Source of the DNA: a virus
Length of the DNA stretch: 22,220 bases
Reading direction: 5' to 3' (one strand)
IMG/VR virus record: IMGVR_UViG_3300044730_002166
Span: 1 to 22,220 of that record
A program made the translations under genes and the position numbers. Below, in pieces: positions 6,533-14,196 of this stretch (its first letter is position 1; each line of letters opens with the position of its first letter). Under the pieces are notes generated by a model that searched no databases, had not been told where the DNA came from, and saw nothing but the letters and a program-made list of their open reading frames with translations.

Positions 6533-6776
6533 GGATGATTTCAAAGATTCTGGGCATCTCCATCGGCTCCTCATGAAGCCCGAGAACGAACCTGCGAGGC
6601 GGGCATATGCTCGGGTGTACAGGGCCCTGATGGCTTGTGAATCCGCTCTCGATCGCATCAGCAGGCGGGATGTGTACGGTTCCCTGCAGGAAGAGATCGA
6701 TGAGATGCGGAGGATGGCCCGTGAGGGGCAGGAGCTCGCGCGGGAAGCACAGATGTTACAAGAGGAGAAGGATTGA
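6519..6776 (+). CDS. Hypothetical coiled-coil protein
   Basis: This 85-residue product has no recognised family. The GTG at 6519 has a strong purine-rich site (GGGGGAGG) six nt upstream, which supports this start over the ATG at 6573. The second half, from about residue 45, is a long charged helix rich in Glu, Arg and Met with heptad-like spacing (EEIDEMRRMAREGQELAREAQM), so oligomerisation is likely. There is no signal peptide. It overlaps the ligase by 14 nt and abuts the FGE-fold gene, placing the three in one operon. Confidence 0.65.
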   Translation: MPRTEDDFKDSGHLHRLLMKPENEPARRAYARVYRALMACESALDRISRRDVYGSLQEEIDEMRRMAREGQELAREAQMLQEEKD

Positions 6777-7582
6777 TGATGTTGAAGAATTTTCTCGTGT
6801 TCTCTACTTTCCTGTGCCTCGGTGGTATGGTTTTCGCCGCGGGTTCCGAACCTGATTATCAGGCGCTGAGGGCGAAGAGTTGCCCCGAGGGCACCGTGCG
6901 GGTGAAAGGTAATGCACTTCCTGCAGGATCAGACATGATTGAGATCCTCCAGGATGCCACCTGCGATGAGTGGATCTCCACCCAGTTCCCCGCCAGGTGT
7001 GCCAGATTTAATCGAGAGAAATGGGCCAAGGTTACTGACGGTCTAAAAAACAAACGCCATCAGATGGACTTCTGCATGGACACGTATGAATTCCCGAACG
7101 AGGTGGGTGCCACGCCCGTGGTGTTCATCGATTGGTACTCCGCGAAGAAGACTTGCGAACACGCCGGGAAGCGCCTGTGCACCGAGGAGGAGTGGACCTT
7201 CGCATGCGAAGGCGAGGAAGGTCTTCCGTATCCGTACGGATACGATCGCGATGCGAACACATGCAACATCGATCACAAGTGGGTCAATCCGGATGTTGAG
7301 GCACTTCAGAACCCTTCAAAGCGAGGCGAGGAACTACTGCGATTGTGGCAAGGAGTTCCCAGTGGATCCATGGAAAAGTGTGTGAGTCCGTTCGGTGTCC
7401 ACGACATGACAGGCAACGTTGACGAGTGGACGAGTTCCACGAGGAAGTCTGGGTATCGGTCGATCCTGAAGGGCGGATACTGGTCCGTGGTTCGCACTCG
7501 GTGCAGGCCTTCCACGAGGATCCACAATGAATCTTTCGCGTTCTACCAGCAAGGTTTCCGTTGTTGCACGGATGTCAGGTAG
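6776..7582 (+). CDS. Secreted FGE-sulfatase-fold protein
   Basis: The start is ATG 6776 (GAGGAG eight nt upstream; its A is the last base of the preceding stop). A signal peptide covers residues 1-22 (NFLVFSTFLCLGG, then AA). The remainder has the hallmarks of the formylglycine-generating-enzyme fold: FIDWYSAKKTCEHAGKRLCTEEEW, then PYPYG, SPFGVHDMTGNVDEW, ILKGGYW, and a final QGFRCC. True FGE oxidises a sulfatase Cys and uses a pair of copper-binding Cys; by my recollection of that motif only the second is present here (RTRC, with Val at the -5 position). I therefore infer a binding or structural role. The fold is C-type-lectin-like and is often used for ligand recognition. Many Cys suggest a periplasmic or extracellular location. 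Confidence 0.85.
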   Translation: MMLKNFLVFSTFLCLGGMVFAAGSEPDYQALRAKSCPEGTVRVKGNALPAGSDMIEILQDATCDEWISTQFPARCARFNREKWAKVTDGLKNKRHQMDFCMDTYEFPNEVGATPVVFIDWYSAKKTCEHAGKRLCTEEEWTFACEGEEGLPYPYGYDRDANTCNIDHKWVNPDVEALQNPSKRGEELLRLWQGVPSGSMEKCVSPFGVHDMTGNVDEWTSSTRKSGYRSILKGGYWSVVRTRCRPSTRIHNESFAFYQQGFRCCTDVR

Positions 7583-7616
7583 TTGGAATTCTCCTGAATA
7601 TTCTGTCGTCATTTGG

Positions 7617-7646
7617 GTGCAAAGTTTCGCCTCACCGGAGTATAGT
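7617..7646 (+). promoter_or_regulatory. Phage promoter copy 5 (TGCAAA-N17-TATAGT), HExxH/VWA gene
   Basis: GTGCAAAGTT at 7617-7626, 14 nt, TATAGT at 7641-7646. Six nt then lead to ATG 7653, placing the expected start of transcription on the A of the start codon. The promoter sits inside a frame that is open further upstream, which argues against any start before 7653. Confidence 0.8.
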
Positions 7647-7652
7647 GTTTCT

Positions 7653-8996
7653 ATGATCGAACAAACCGAAAACGAGACCGTCACGGACTTCAACCTTGAC
7701 CGGCACCTGATCAGCTTCCTGCAGGACTCTCCGTTCTTTGCGGAACTGAGCCGCCACATCCACAAGGTCCCCACGAAGTCCCTCCCGACCGCGGCCGTGG
7801 CGTTCAATGAGAAGACCGACGAGATCACGCTCCTCTGGAACCCTGACTTCTTCTCGAAGTTGTCCCAGTGGGAGGTCCGAGGCGTTCTCACCCACGAGTA
7901 CTACCACCTCGTGTTCGGTCACCTCTACGGCCGTCGGCGCACTCCTCCGCATCTGTGGAACATCGCGACGGACTGTGCGATCAACTCCATCATCATGGAC
8001 ACGGCGAAGCACGGCAACGGTGGGCGGCTCAACGGAGATCGTCCTCTTCCCGAGTTCTGCATCATCCCCGGCAAGTTTCCGAAGCACCCGGAGGGCCGTG
8101 AATACACGAAGGACGAGCAGCAGGCCATGAAGCTCGCGAAGGTGATCGAGAAGCTTCCGCCGATGAAGGCTTCTGAATGGTACTTTGAGAAGATCAAGGA
8201 GGAGTCCGACAAGGACAAGGAGGCCGGTGGTGAAGGCTTTGACGGCGAAGGTGACGGTGAAGAGTACGTGATCGGCTCCATGGACGATCACGGCAAGTGG
8301 CAGGAACTTCCTGAGGAACAGCGGGAGTACGTCCAAGGTAAGGTGAAGGCAATGGTCGAGAAGGCCACGAAGCATGCCGACTCTCAGGCTAATGGCTGGG
8401 GTAATATTCCTGTCGATCTTGTGGATCAAATTCGAAAGTCGGTGAGCAACGTCATCAACTGGCGAAACGTTCTTCGTCAGTTCGTAGGCACAATCACTCG
8501 TGGTGGACGTTCCACTTCGATCAAGCGTATCAATCCTCGCTATCCCTACATCCATCCGGGCGTGAAGCGTGGTTATCAGGCGAAACTCCTCATCGCGATC
8601 GACCAGTCGGGCTCCGTGTCCAACGAGATGCTCGGTGAGTTCTTCTCCGAACTTGGCTCGCTCACGAAGAAGGTCACGATCGACATCCTGCCTTTCGACA
8701 CCGAGGCGTACGAGAAGGACATCTACACGTGGCGCCGCGGCGCCAATCTTCCCGCGAAGCGCGTGCGCGGCGGAGGTACTGACTTCAATGCTCCGACTAA
8801 GTTTGCCAACAATCCCAAGAATCGTGGACGGTGGGATGGTCTCCTCATCATGACCGACGGCGAGTGCAGCGCTCCGGCCCCCAGCCGAATCAAACGCGGA
8901 TACGTCATCGGCAAGGGACACAAACTTTACTTCGACACGACCGACCTCGTCATCAAGATGGACGACGTCACTTCCATGGAAGGAGCGTGGAGATGA
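7653..8996 (+). CDS. HExxH metallopeptidase-like protein with C-terminal VWA domain (DUF2201 type)
   Basis: This protein has 447 residues from ATG 7653, chosen because the promoter ends at 7646 and because the codons upstream (to 7527) encode nothing family-like. The N-terminal domain carries HEYYH (81-85) in VLTHEYYHLVFGH, a zinc-metallopeptidase motif. An acidic Gly-rich linker lies at about 185-210. The C-terminal von Willebrand A domain has the MIDAS residues: DQSGS at 317-321, GGGTDF around 374-378, and MTDGE at 400-404. Proteins of this pairing usually work with MoxR-type AAA+ ATPases in complex assembly or remodelling; no such ATPase is in this window. Proteolysis is not proven for the family. 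It overlaps the glycosyltransferase start by four nt (ATGA). Confidence 0.85.
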   Translation: MIEQTENETVTDFNLDRHLISFLQDSPFFAELSRHIHKVPTKSLPTAAVAFNEKTDEITLLWNPDFFSKLSQWEVRGVLTHEYYHLVFGHLYGRRRTPPHLWNIATDCAINSIIMDTAKHGNGGRLNGDRPLPEFCIIPGKFPKHPEGREYTKDEQQAMKLAKVIEKLPPMKASEWYFEKIKEESDKDKEAGGEGFDGEGDGEEYVIGSMDDHGKWQELPEEQREYVQGKVKAMVEKATKHADSQANGWGNIPVDLVDQIRKSVSNVINWRNVLRQFVGTITRGGRSTSIKRINPRYPYIHPGVKRGYQAKLLIAIDQSGSVSNEMLGEFFSELGSLTKKVTIDILPFDTEAYEKDIYTWRRGANLPAKRVRGGGTDFNAPTKFANNPKNRGRWDGLLIMTDGECSAPAPSRIKRGYVIGKGHKLYFDTTDLVIKMDDVTSMEGAWR

Positions 8997-9697
8997 TCAA
9001 TCAGCCTCTCACCCTCAACACACGACCGACTGCAGTGATGATCACCTGCCCTACGGGTGGATCGATTCACACAGACACAGTCAAGTCTCTACTGATGCTT
9101 CAGGCCGACCTCCAGCGGAGGGGCTTGAGGCATCATTTCAATTTCTCCAAGAGTTCATTCCTACCTCACGGGCGAGCCCAGGTGTGCGGTGCTTCATTGG
9201 ATCGAGGTGAGTACCAACAACCTTACGCCACAAAGGAGATCACCCACATCTTCATGGTGGACAGTGATATTGTGTTCACACCTGAAGATTTCTGGAAGTT
9301 GTGGAATCACAACGTTCCAGTGGTGGCAGGAGCCTACTGTTATTCCACCGAGGCACTCTCTCGTGAGGAGGACAAGAGGATCGTGGCAGGCACTTGGGAT
9401 ATAGAGTTCTTCAAGAAGCACTACACGTTTCCTGCCTATACCCTCGGGCAGGCACGGGCTCTAGCCAAACCTCTCCTCGAGGTGGACTGGTTGGGCCTCG
9501 GATTCGCCCTGGTGAAGACAGAAGTATTCGCGAAAATTGAGTACCCGTGGTTCAATTCAGAATTAATCGTAATTGACGATCTACGTGACACCACCTCGGA
9601 GGATGTAGGTTGGTGTCGAAAAGTGAAGACAGCAGGATACAAGATCATGCTCGATCCTGCTGTCAAGGTAGGCCACCAGAAGAACGTGACAATATGA
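8993..9697 (+). CDS. GT-A fold glycosyltransferase (family 2-like)
   Basis: This 234-residue protein starts at ATG 8993, which overlaps the preceding stop (ATGA) and follows AAGGAG. An N-terminal strand (AVMITCPTGG) leads into the nucleotide-sugar fold. DSD at 90-92 in FMVDSDIVF is the metal-binding DxD motif. VDWLGLGFALVKTEVF (about 164-179) and TSEDVGWCRK (201-210) fit the acceptor and catalytic region of family-2-like enzymes, and a late GH at 227-228 is typical. It probably adds a sugar to phage DNA, a virion protein or host surface glycan. Which one is unknown; no modified-base synthesis genes are visible. It ends two bases before the convergent tail-fibre gene. Confidence 0.82.
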   Translation: MINQPLTLNTRPTAVMITCPTGGSIHTDTVKSLLMLQADLQRRGLRHHFNFSKSSFLPHGRAQVCGASLDRGEYQQPYATKEITHIFMVDSDIVFTPEDFWKLWNHNVPVVAGAYCYSTEALSREEDKRIVAGTWDIEFFKKHYTFPAYTLGQARALAKPLLEVDWLGLGFALVKTEVFAKIEYPWFNSELIVIDDLRDTTSEDVGWCRKVKTAGYKIMLDPAVKVGHQKNVTI

Positions 9698-9699
9698 AT

Positions 9700-12600
9700 T
9701 CAGTTTGTTGAATAAGAGACGGAAACCATGAACTCTTGGTCTACTTCAACAAATTGAGAGAGAGTAAGTCCATTTGAAAATCCCTGTCCTGCATCATATC
9801 TGTCAATGTAGATTCTTGAAGTTCCGGAATCTGCATATGCAATAACAGGGTTGTTCCAGTCAACTGCGGCATCTGGTTGGTTTATGTAGAGAGCGACTGC
9901 CGACATCGAGCTTGGTCTTTCTCCTGATGCTGTACCAAGATCTATGTAGAGCCTACCTGTTCCTGTGGAAGTCACAGTCTCTACTTGAAGATATCCGCTG
10001 ATTGTCACCATTCTTCCGATTCTTGTAAACTTTAACGTCCGAGACGCTACGTACAGTGAACAGCTAAGATTATTATTTTGGCTTTTAAGTGTAACTACTA
10101 GGTCCTTTTCATAATAAGCATCCAGCGTTTGCGCATCTGCGTTAGTGGGCGAATCCGAGAGTCTAACACCGTAACCGGCCGTGTCAACCTTAATGTTTCC
10201 GCTATTGACATGAAGTTTTTCTGAGGGATCATTCGTTCCTATTCCAACATAGCCCGTGCTGTATTCACATAGAAGAGCTACGTTGCTCGATCCTTGCTCT
10301 ATGAGAGAAATATTTGATGTAGAGGCTGCCCTGCTGAACTTCCACAGAGGATTTGCCCCACCATTCGTCCAAGAATACCCGCATTCACCTGTCGAAGACG
10401 CTTCTACGTTGACGTAGTTGTTTGTTCCTGTGCTTCCTTTTGAACCAACGTCAAGCATGACTGCAGCTCTTGGGTTTGTTGTTCCGATTCCAACTCTTGC
10501 ACCATGTGTGGAAGATCCAGATACCCAGAGAACCGTGCTGTTATCATACCCAGTAACTTGGAGGACTGGTTTTGCATTTGCGGGTGCTGTAGTGCCACCA
10601 CGAATGATTGTTGCTGTCTCTCCATCAGTTCCAAAAACGTGAAGCTTAGCCGACGCCGCGCTGGTTCCGACGCCAACATTTCCTGACGTATCAATTCGCA
10701 TCTTTTCAGAATCATTCACCAGAAGTGAGTACGGATGGTTAGTGGAAGTTCCACTGTAGCCGACACCTGAAAGACAGTAGCCTACGCGTTGACCTACTGT
10801 CCCATTCGTTGCCTCTATCTGCACTCCAGAAGCAGATTCCACGAAAAGTTTTGTCGTAGGTGATGTGTTTCCTATTCCAACGTTTCCGTCAGCAGTCTTT
10901 ATTGACACCGCAGTTGAGAGGGGAGATCCTGTGCTTCCGTACTTGAAATGAAGCTTTCCGGCACTTCTATCGTACTCTATAGAAGTTACACCTTCTGCAT
11001 TGATGTTCGAACCCATGTAGAGCGAAGAGACTGCACTCGAAATATTTGCACCGACTCTGTCTTGTCCTCCGTTGTGTACTGACAAACGATCAGCAGGTGA
11101 TGTTGTTCCTATTCCTACACTTCCTGTAGCATAGACTTGACCGTTTGTCGAAGAAGTCCAATAAGTGGGACTTGATCCGCCACCACCAGCAGCCAATTCT
11201 GACAATGTAAGACCGCCTGAATTGTTGATGTCGAAGAACTTCATGTCGCTTCCTGACTTCTGTATCCTCATGCCGCTCGATCCAAACTGCACATCGTTCG
11301 ATGTTAAGAGCACCGATCCAGTTCCAACAGAAAGTGATCCGCTAATCCTCACGTCGCCGCCGAAGACGACCTTGTCGGCTCCCGTGTTGTCTGTCGTCCT
11401 CGATCCACTCACCCACATGAACACGTCTGTTCCGACCGTATTTGTGCCTGCGCTAGATGATACCCACATCACTTCGGTTCCGTTAGCTTTTTGAGCGCTC
11501 AAGACCGGCTTGTTTATGATCTCTGGGTCGAGTCTTGCCACGAAACTGCCCGAAACTTCTACGCTTCCAGATGAGTAAAGCTTAAGCCTTTCAGCAATGC
11601 TTGGTGTTCCTGCCGAAGGCGTGGGATTTGTTATTCCAAAGAAGGTGTAGTGACCCTCAGCGTTCGACGGCCACGCGTGTGTTATCCTAAAAGTAGGCTC
11701 AGAATAATTTCCGGCGATGAAAGTCTGACGAAGTCCTGTTCCCTGTCCGCCGTTATTGTTTCTAACTCTAACAGCCTCATTTATACTGTTTGCTCCCGCA
11801 ATTATGTCAAGAGCAAATGAAGGATTAACATTAATTCCTATTCTTCCCGTGTCAGTGCTGTTTGATTTTATGTAAACGTAGGATCCACCGGCTGAATCTT
11901 CAAACCAATGTTCCTTCTTCATGTATTTGGCAATGTCAGAGTTGAAATTTCGAACAAAGCTGTCACCAAGGACTGTCGTACCACCTGACCATTGTGCTAA
12001 ATAACCGTCAGTTCCCGAACCTGTTGGCCCTGACCCACCTGATGCCTCAATCGTCACCGCCCCATTGGATCCGGTGGAAATCGTTATGTTTGTTCCTGCC
12101 CTGAGATAGGAAGTTCCATCTGTTAATTTCGTGAGTGATCCACTGAGTCCGCTTCCGCTCACGAAGACGATGGAGTTGCCTGCATAGTCCTGTATGTCGA
12201 GTAGAGGACCTGTCGGTGAGGGAACTCCGGCCTTGACGACGAGCGTTCCGTTAGTTAAGGTCGAGGATCCCGTGACGAGCAGACGTGTTGTGTTCGCAGT
12301 TAATCCAGGTAGTTCTCCGCCGAGGATGACATTTCCATTGCTGTCAATGACAAACCTCTTTGACGTTCCATCTCCACCGAAGAAAGTGTGCTGCAGAGAC
12401 GTGTACGTGTTTGTGGCAACTCCAAAAACATTTGGAGCGCCAATTTGCATTCCGTGCGATGAACCTGCATATGTCCCAGATACATGGAAAAGAGCAGAGG
12501 GTCTATTGGTTCCAACACCCACTCTTCCCCCAATTGTTCCAAGTGTTCCCGTCACGAAGAAGATTGAAGTACCTGAAGAATTTTGAACTTCAAAAAGTCC

Positions 12601-13245
12601 AGCATTGCTTGTCGGTGATGCCACACCTCCCTTGACAATCATCGCTGGAGTTGAAGACGTAGAAGAGCCGGAAACGAAGAGGCGCGAAGTGTAAGAATTT
12701 GTTCCTATTCCGACGTTGGTACCGTCGTCGAGGATGGTGCTATTGCCAATCGTGCTCGTGCCCGTGAATTTTGCAACATATCCTGAAGTGCCACTTCCAC
12801 CAACACCTCCGCCGCCGCCTGAGAACTCCGTCCACGTCAGAGACGTGGTATCGACAGTTATGGCACCAGTAGTCGACATGATATAGATCTTGCCACCGTT
12901 TGTCGATCCTTCTTCGACGTAAGTTGCAGCACCGCAACTGAGAGTCTCGGAATTTGCGTCCAACGACCTCGCGAGAGAATACGAGGAGTTAGTTATTGTG
13001 CAAACGTATATGCCGTTTTGGGATCCTGAACTCTGACTATTGAGGAGCACTCTATTGCCACTCTCAATCGTGATCCCGTCGACAGACAATGGCGTACTGC
13101 CAGTGAGTGGAACGTTTCCGGTTGAAGCTGCTCTGACAGAATTCTTCCAGTCCAGAGAATCGTCAACGATGTACTGGACTTCCATCCTGGGTTGGACTCT
13201 GTAGTACGAGTAAGTCTTGGTAAATCTCTGCGCGTCTCTTGACAT
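9700..13245 (-). CDS. Tail fibre protein 1 with VGIGT-type repeats
   Basis: This 1181-residue virion protein probably contacts the host surface. After a short N-terminus, residues about 32-135 form a common phage-fibre module (VRAASTGNVPLTG, then NGIYVCTI, YVEEGSTNGG, ITVDTTSLTW). A Gly-rich hinge follows. The shaft contains eight or nine copies of a V-G-[IV]-G-T-x(2)-P-x(3)-L-x-V unit, for example NVGIGTNSYTSRLFV and YVGIGTNDPSEKLHV, alternating with Ser/Thr/Gly-rich beta stretches. The last 110 residues are a different tip or chaperone-like domain (RIGRMVTISGYLQV). GAAGAAC and AGGAAG precede the ATG. Its 3' end lies two bases from the convergent glycosyltransferase. It shares a shaft module with tail fibre 2. 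Confidence 0.92.
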   Translation of the reverse strand: MSRDAQRFTKTYSYYRVQPRMEVQYIVDDSLDWKNSVRAASTGNVPLTGSTPLSVDGITIESGNRVLLNSQSSGSQNGIYVCTITNSSYSLARSLDANSETLSCGAATYVEEGSTNGGKIYIMSTTGAITVDTTSLTWTEFSGGGGGVGGSGTSGYVAKFTGTSTIGNSTILDDGTNVGIGTNSYTSRLFVSGSSTSSTPAMIVKGGVASPTSNAGLFEVQNSSGTSIFFVTGTLGTIGGRVGVGTNRPSALFHVSGTYAGSSHGMQIGAPNVFGVATNTYTSLQHTFFGGDGTSKRFVIDSNGNVILGGELPGLTANTTRLLVTGSSTLTNGTLVVKAGVPSPTGPLLDIQDYAGNSIVFVSGSGLSGSLTKLTDGTSYLRAGTNITISTGSNGAVTIEASGGSGPTGSGTDGYLAQWSGGTTVLGDSFVRNFNSDIAKYMKKEHWFEDSAGGSYVYIKSNSTDTGRIGINVNPSFALDIIAGANSINEAVRVRNNNGGQGTGLRQTFIAGNYSEPTFRITHAWPSNAEGHYTFFGITNPTPSAGTPSIAERLKLYSSGSVEVSGSFVARLDPEIINKPVLSAQKANGTEVMWVSSSAGTNTVGTDVFMWVSGSRTTDNTGADKVVFGGDVRISGSLSVGTGSVLLTSNDVQFGSSGMRIQKSGSDMKFFDINNSGGLTLSELAAGGGGSSPTYWTSSTNGQVYATGSVGIGTTSPADRLSVHNGGQDRVGANISSAVSSLYMGSNINAEGVTSIEYDRSAGKLHFKYGSTGSPLSTAVSIKTADGNVGIGNTSPTTKLFVESASGVQIEATNGTVGQRVGYCLSGVGYSGTSTNHPYSLLVNDSEKMRIDTSGNVGVGTSAASAKLHVFGTDGETATIIRGGTTAPANAKPVLQVTGYDNSTVLWVSGSSTHGARVGIGTTNPRAAVMLDVGSKGSTGTNNYVNVEASSTGECGYSWTNGGANPLWKFSRAASTSNISLIEQGSSNVALLCEYSTGYVGIGTNDPSEKLHVNSGNIKVDTAGYGVRLSDSPTNADAQTLDAYYEKDLVVTLKSQNNNLSCSLYVASRTLKFTRIGRMVTISGYLQVETVTSTGTGRLYIDLGTASGERPSSMSAVALYINQPDAAVDWNNPVIAYADSGTSRIYIDRYDAGQGFSNGLTLSQFVEVDQEFMVSVSYSTN

Positions 13246-13287
13246 TTTTCGTTCTTCCTGTCTTTGTCTGTCTACAAAGTATTTCTT

Positions 13288-13317
13288 TTGTATACATTGA
13301 CAGACTTGTGTTATAAA
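13288..13317 (+). promoter_or_regulatory. Weak copy of phage promoter before the lipoprotein gene
   Basis: TTGTATACAT at 13288-13297 is followed by 14 nt and TATAAA at 13312-13317. The -35 box fits the family consensus at about six of ten positions. A canonical TTGACA at 13297-13302 overlaps it without a well-spaced -10 box. Transcription would leave a leader of about 50 nt with a normal Shine-Dalgarno sequence. Confidence 0.45.
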
Positions 13318-13371
13318 TAATGATCACAGACCAAAACAACACATCTTTGGTCATCTAGGAGAAAAAGAAAA

Positions 13372-13674
13372 ATGAGATTAGCAATTAGTTCGATCGTGTT
13401 TGTTGCTGCATTCGCTCTCGTTGGTTGTGAGAAGAAGGTGGAGGCACCCGCAGTTGCAGATGCGGCCGCTCCCGAGAAGCCTGCCTGCTGTGAGAACGCA
13501 GCTCCTGCAGTTGATGCAGACGCAGCAGCTCCTGTCGCTCCTCTCACTGCCCCGACCGTTCAGCCTGTCACAGCTCCTGCCGTGACGACACCTGCGGCAC
13601 CGGTTCCCGCAGCTGCACCAGCAGTTGCCCCAACCGCTCCGGTCGCGGCTCCAACCACCACGATCAAGAAGTGA
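13372..13674 (+). CDS. Ala/Pro-rich outer lipoprotein
   Basis: This 100-residue protein has a lipoprotein signal: a basic start, hydrophobic FVAAFALVG, then the lipobox LVGC with the lipidated Cys at residue 19. After EKK the mature chain is almost entirely Ala, Pro, Val and Thr, in repeats such as APVAP and TAPAV, ending in TIKK. This suggests an extended, flexible tether from the membrane into the periplasm. A CC pair occurs near residues 39-40. AGGAG sits about ten nt before the ATG. Possible roles are an outer spanin-like lysis protein or a superinfection-blocking lipoprotein; neither can be chosen from sequence. Low complexity makes homology weak evidence here. Confidence 0.72.
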   Translation: MRLAISSIVFVAAFALVGCEKKVEAPAVADAAAPEKPACCENAAPAVDADAAAPVAPLTAPTVQPVTAPAVTTPAAPVPAAAPAVAPTAPVAAPTTTIKK

Positions 13675-13714
13675 GTTGGTGGCCCGTCAGTTTCGGTGAT
13701 CGGAACACCTAATT

Positions 13715-13752
13715 AGGAGGAGTGGATTCGTCATCCACACGGGCCTCAGATG
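13715..13752 (+). promoter_or_regulatory. Structured ribosome binding site of the NADAR gene
   Basis: AGGAGG at 13715-13720 is 29 nt from the ATG at 13750, too far for normal initiation. A perfect six-base-pair hairpin (GTGGAT, five-base loop, ATCCAC, 13722-13738) lies between them. Folding it out would leave about 12 nt, reminiscent of the T4 gene 38 site. A perfect palindrome CCTAATTAGG (13708-13717) overlaps the AGGAGG. No other Shine-Dalgarno sequence is near the ATG. Confidence 0.4.
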
Positions 13753-14196
13753 ACAGACAGAAAAATAATCGATTCATTCACCTTGGCATCTGGATACGCA
13801 TTTCTGTCCAATTTCCATCCTTCAACCATATGGGTGGGAGGCAAGAGCTATCCTACAATCGAGCATGCGTACCAGGCACACAAGACTCTCAATGAGGACT
13901 CCCGAGAGTTGATACGTAACGCGAAGGATCCCTCGATCGCCAAGAAACTGGGGAGGGGTGTGGAGATGCGCCCCGATTGGGATTCGGTGAAGGAGGGGTT
14001 GATGCGGGACTTCATACGCAAGAAGTTCGAGTCCCCTTTCCTCGCCGATCAACTCCTCAAGACGGGTGATTGCGAACTCGTGTTCGGAAACACGTGGAAC
14101 GATCGCGTGTGGGGAGTGTGCAGAGGAACGGGTGCGAACCTCCTAGGAAAGATCCTCATGGAGGTCCGTCAGGAGTTGAAGAACTCCTCGAGTTGA
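13750..14196 (+). CDS. NADAR-family (YbiA-like) N-glycosidase
   Basis: This 148-residue protein is a full-length NADAR domain. Motifs in order are FLSNFHPSTI (18-27), YPTIEHAYQAHK (about 34-45), AKKLGRGVEMRPDW (64-77), MRDFIRKKF (85-93), LLKTGDCELVFGNTWNDRVWG (about 103-123) and NLLGKILMEVR. Characterised relatives hydrolyse N-glycosidic bonds, either in riboflavin intermediates (YbiA type) or in ADP-ribosylated guanine, undoing DarT-type DNA modification. In a phage the second activity would be a counter-defence; this is inference. It follows the lipoprotein gene after a 75-nt leader with an unusual ribosome site. Its 3' end overlaps the convergent patatin gene by 28 nt. Confidence 0.88.
   Translation: MTDRKIIDSFTLASGYAFLSNFHPSTIWVGGKSYPTIEHAYQAHKTLNEDSRELIRNAKDPSIAKKLGRGVEMRPDWDSVKEGLMRDFIRKKFESPFLADQLLKTGDCELVFGNTWNDRVWGVCRGTGANLLGKILMEVRQELKNSSS

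Noticed and set aside
6776-7582. Diversity-generating retroelement with the FGE-fold protein as variable target
   Set aside because: No reverse transcriptase and no template repeat of the 3' end are visible in the window.
7527-7652. Upstream extension of the HExxH/VWA gene to 7527
   Set aside because: It would overlap the FGE-fold gene, and a strong promoter ends at 7646, six nt before ATG 7653.
5627-8921. Long minus-strand open frames opposite the ligase (343 codons) and the HExxH/VWA gene (429 codons)
   Set aside because: They mirror strongly supported + strand genes, show no domain features, and result from codon bias.
12990-13025. GTGCAAACGT inside tail fibre 1 on the + strand
   Set aside because: No TATAnT at the right distance and no gene follows on that strand.
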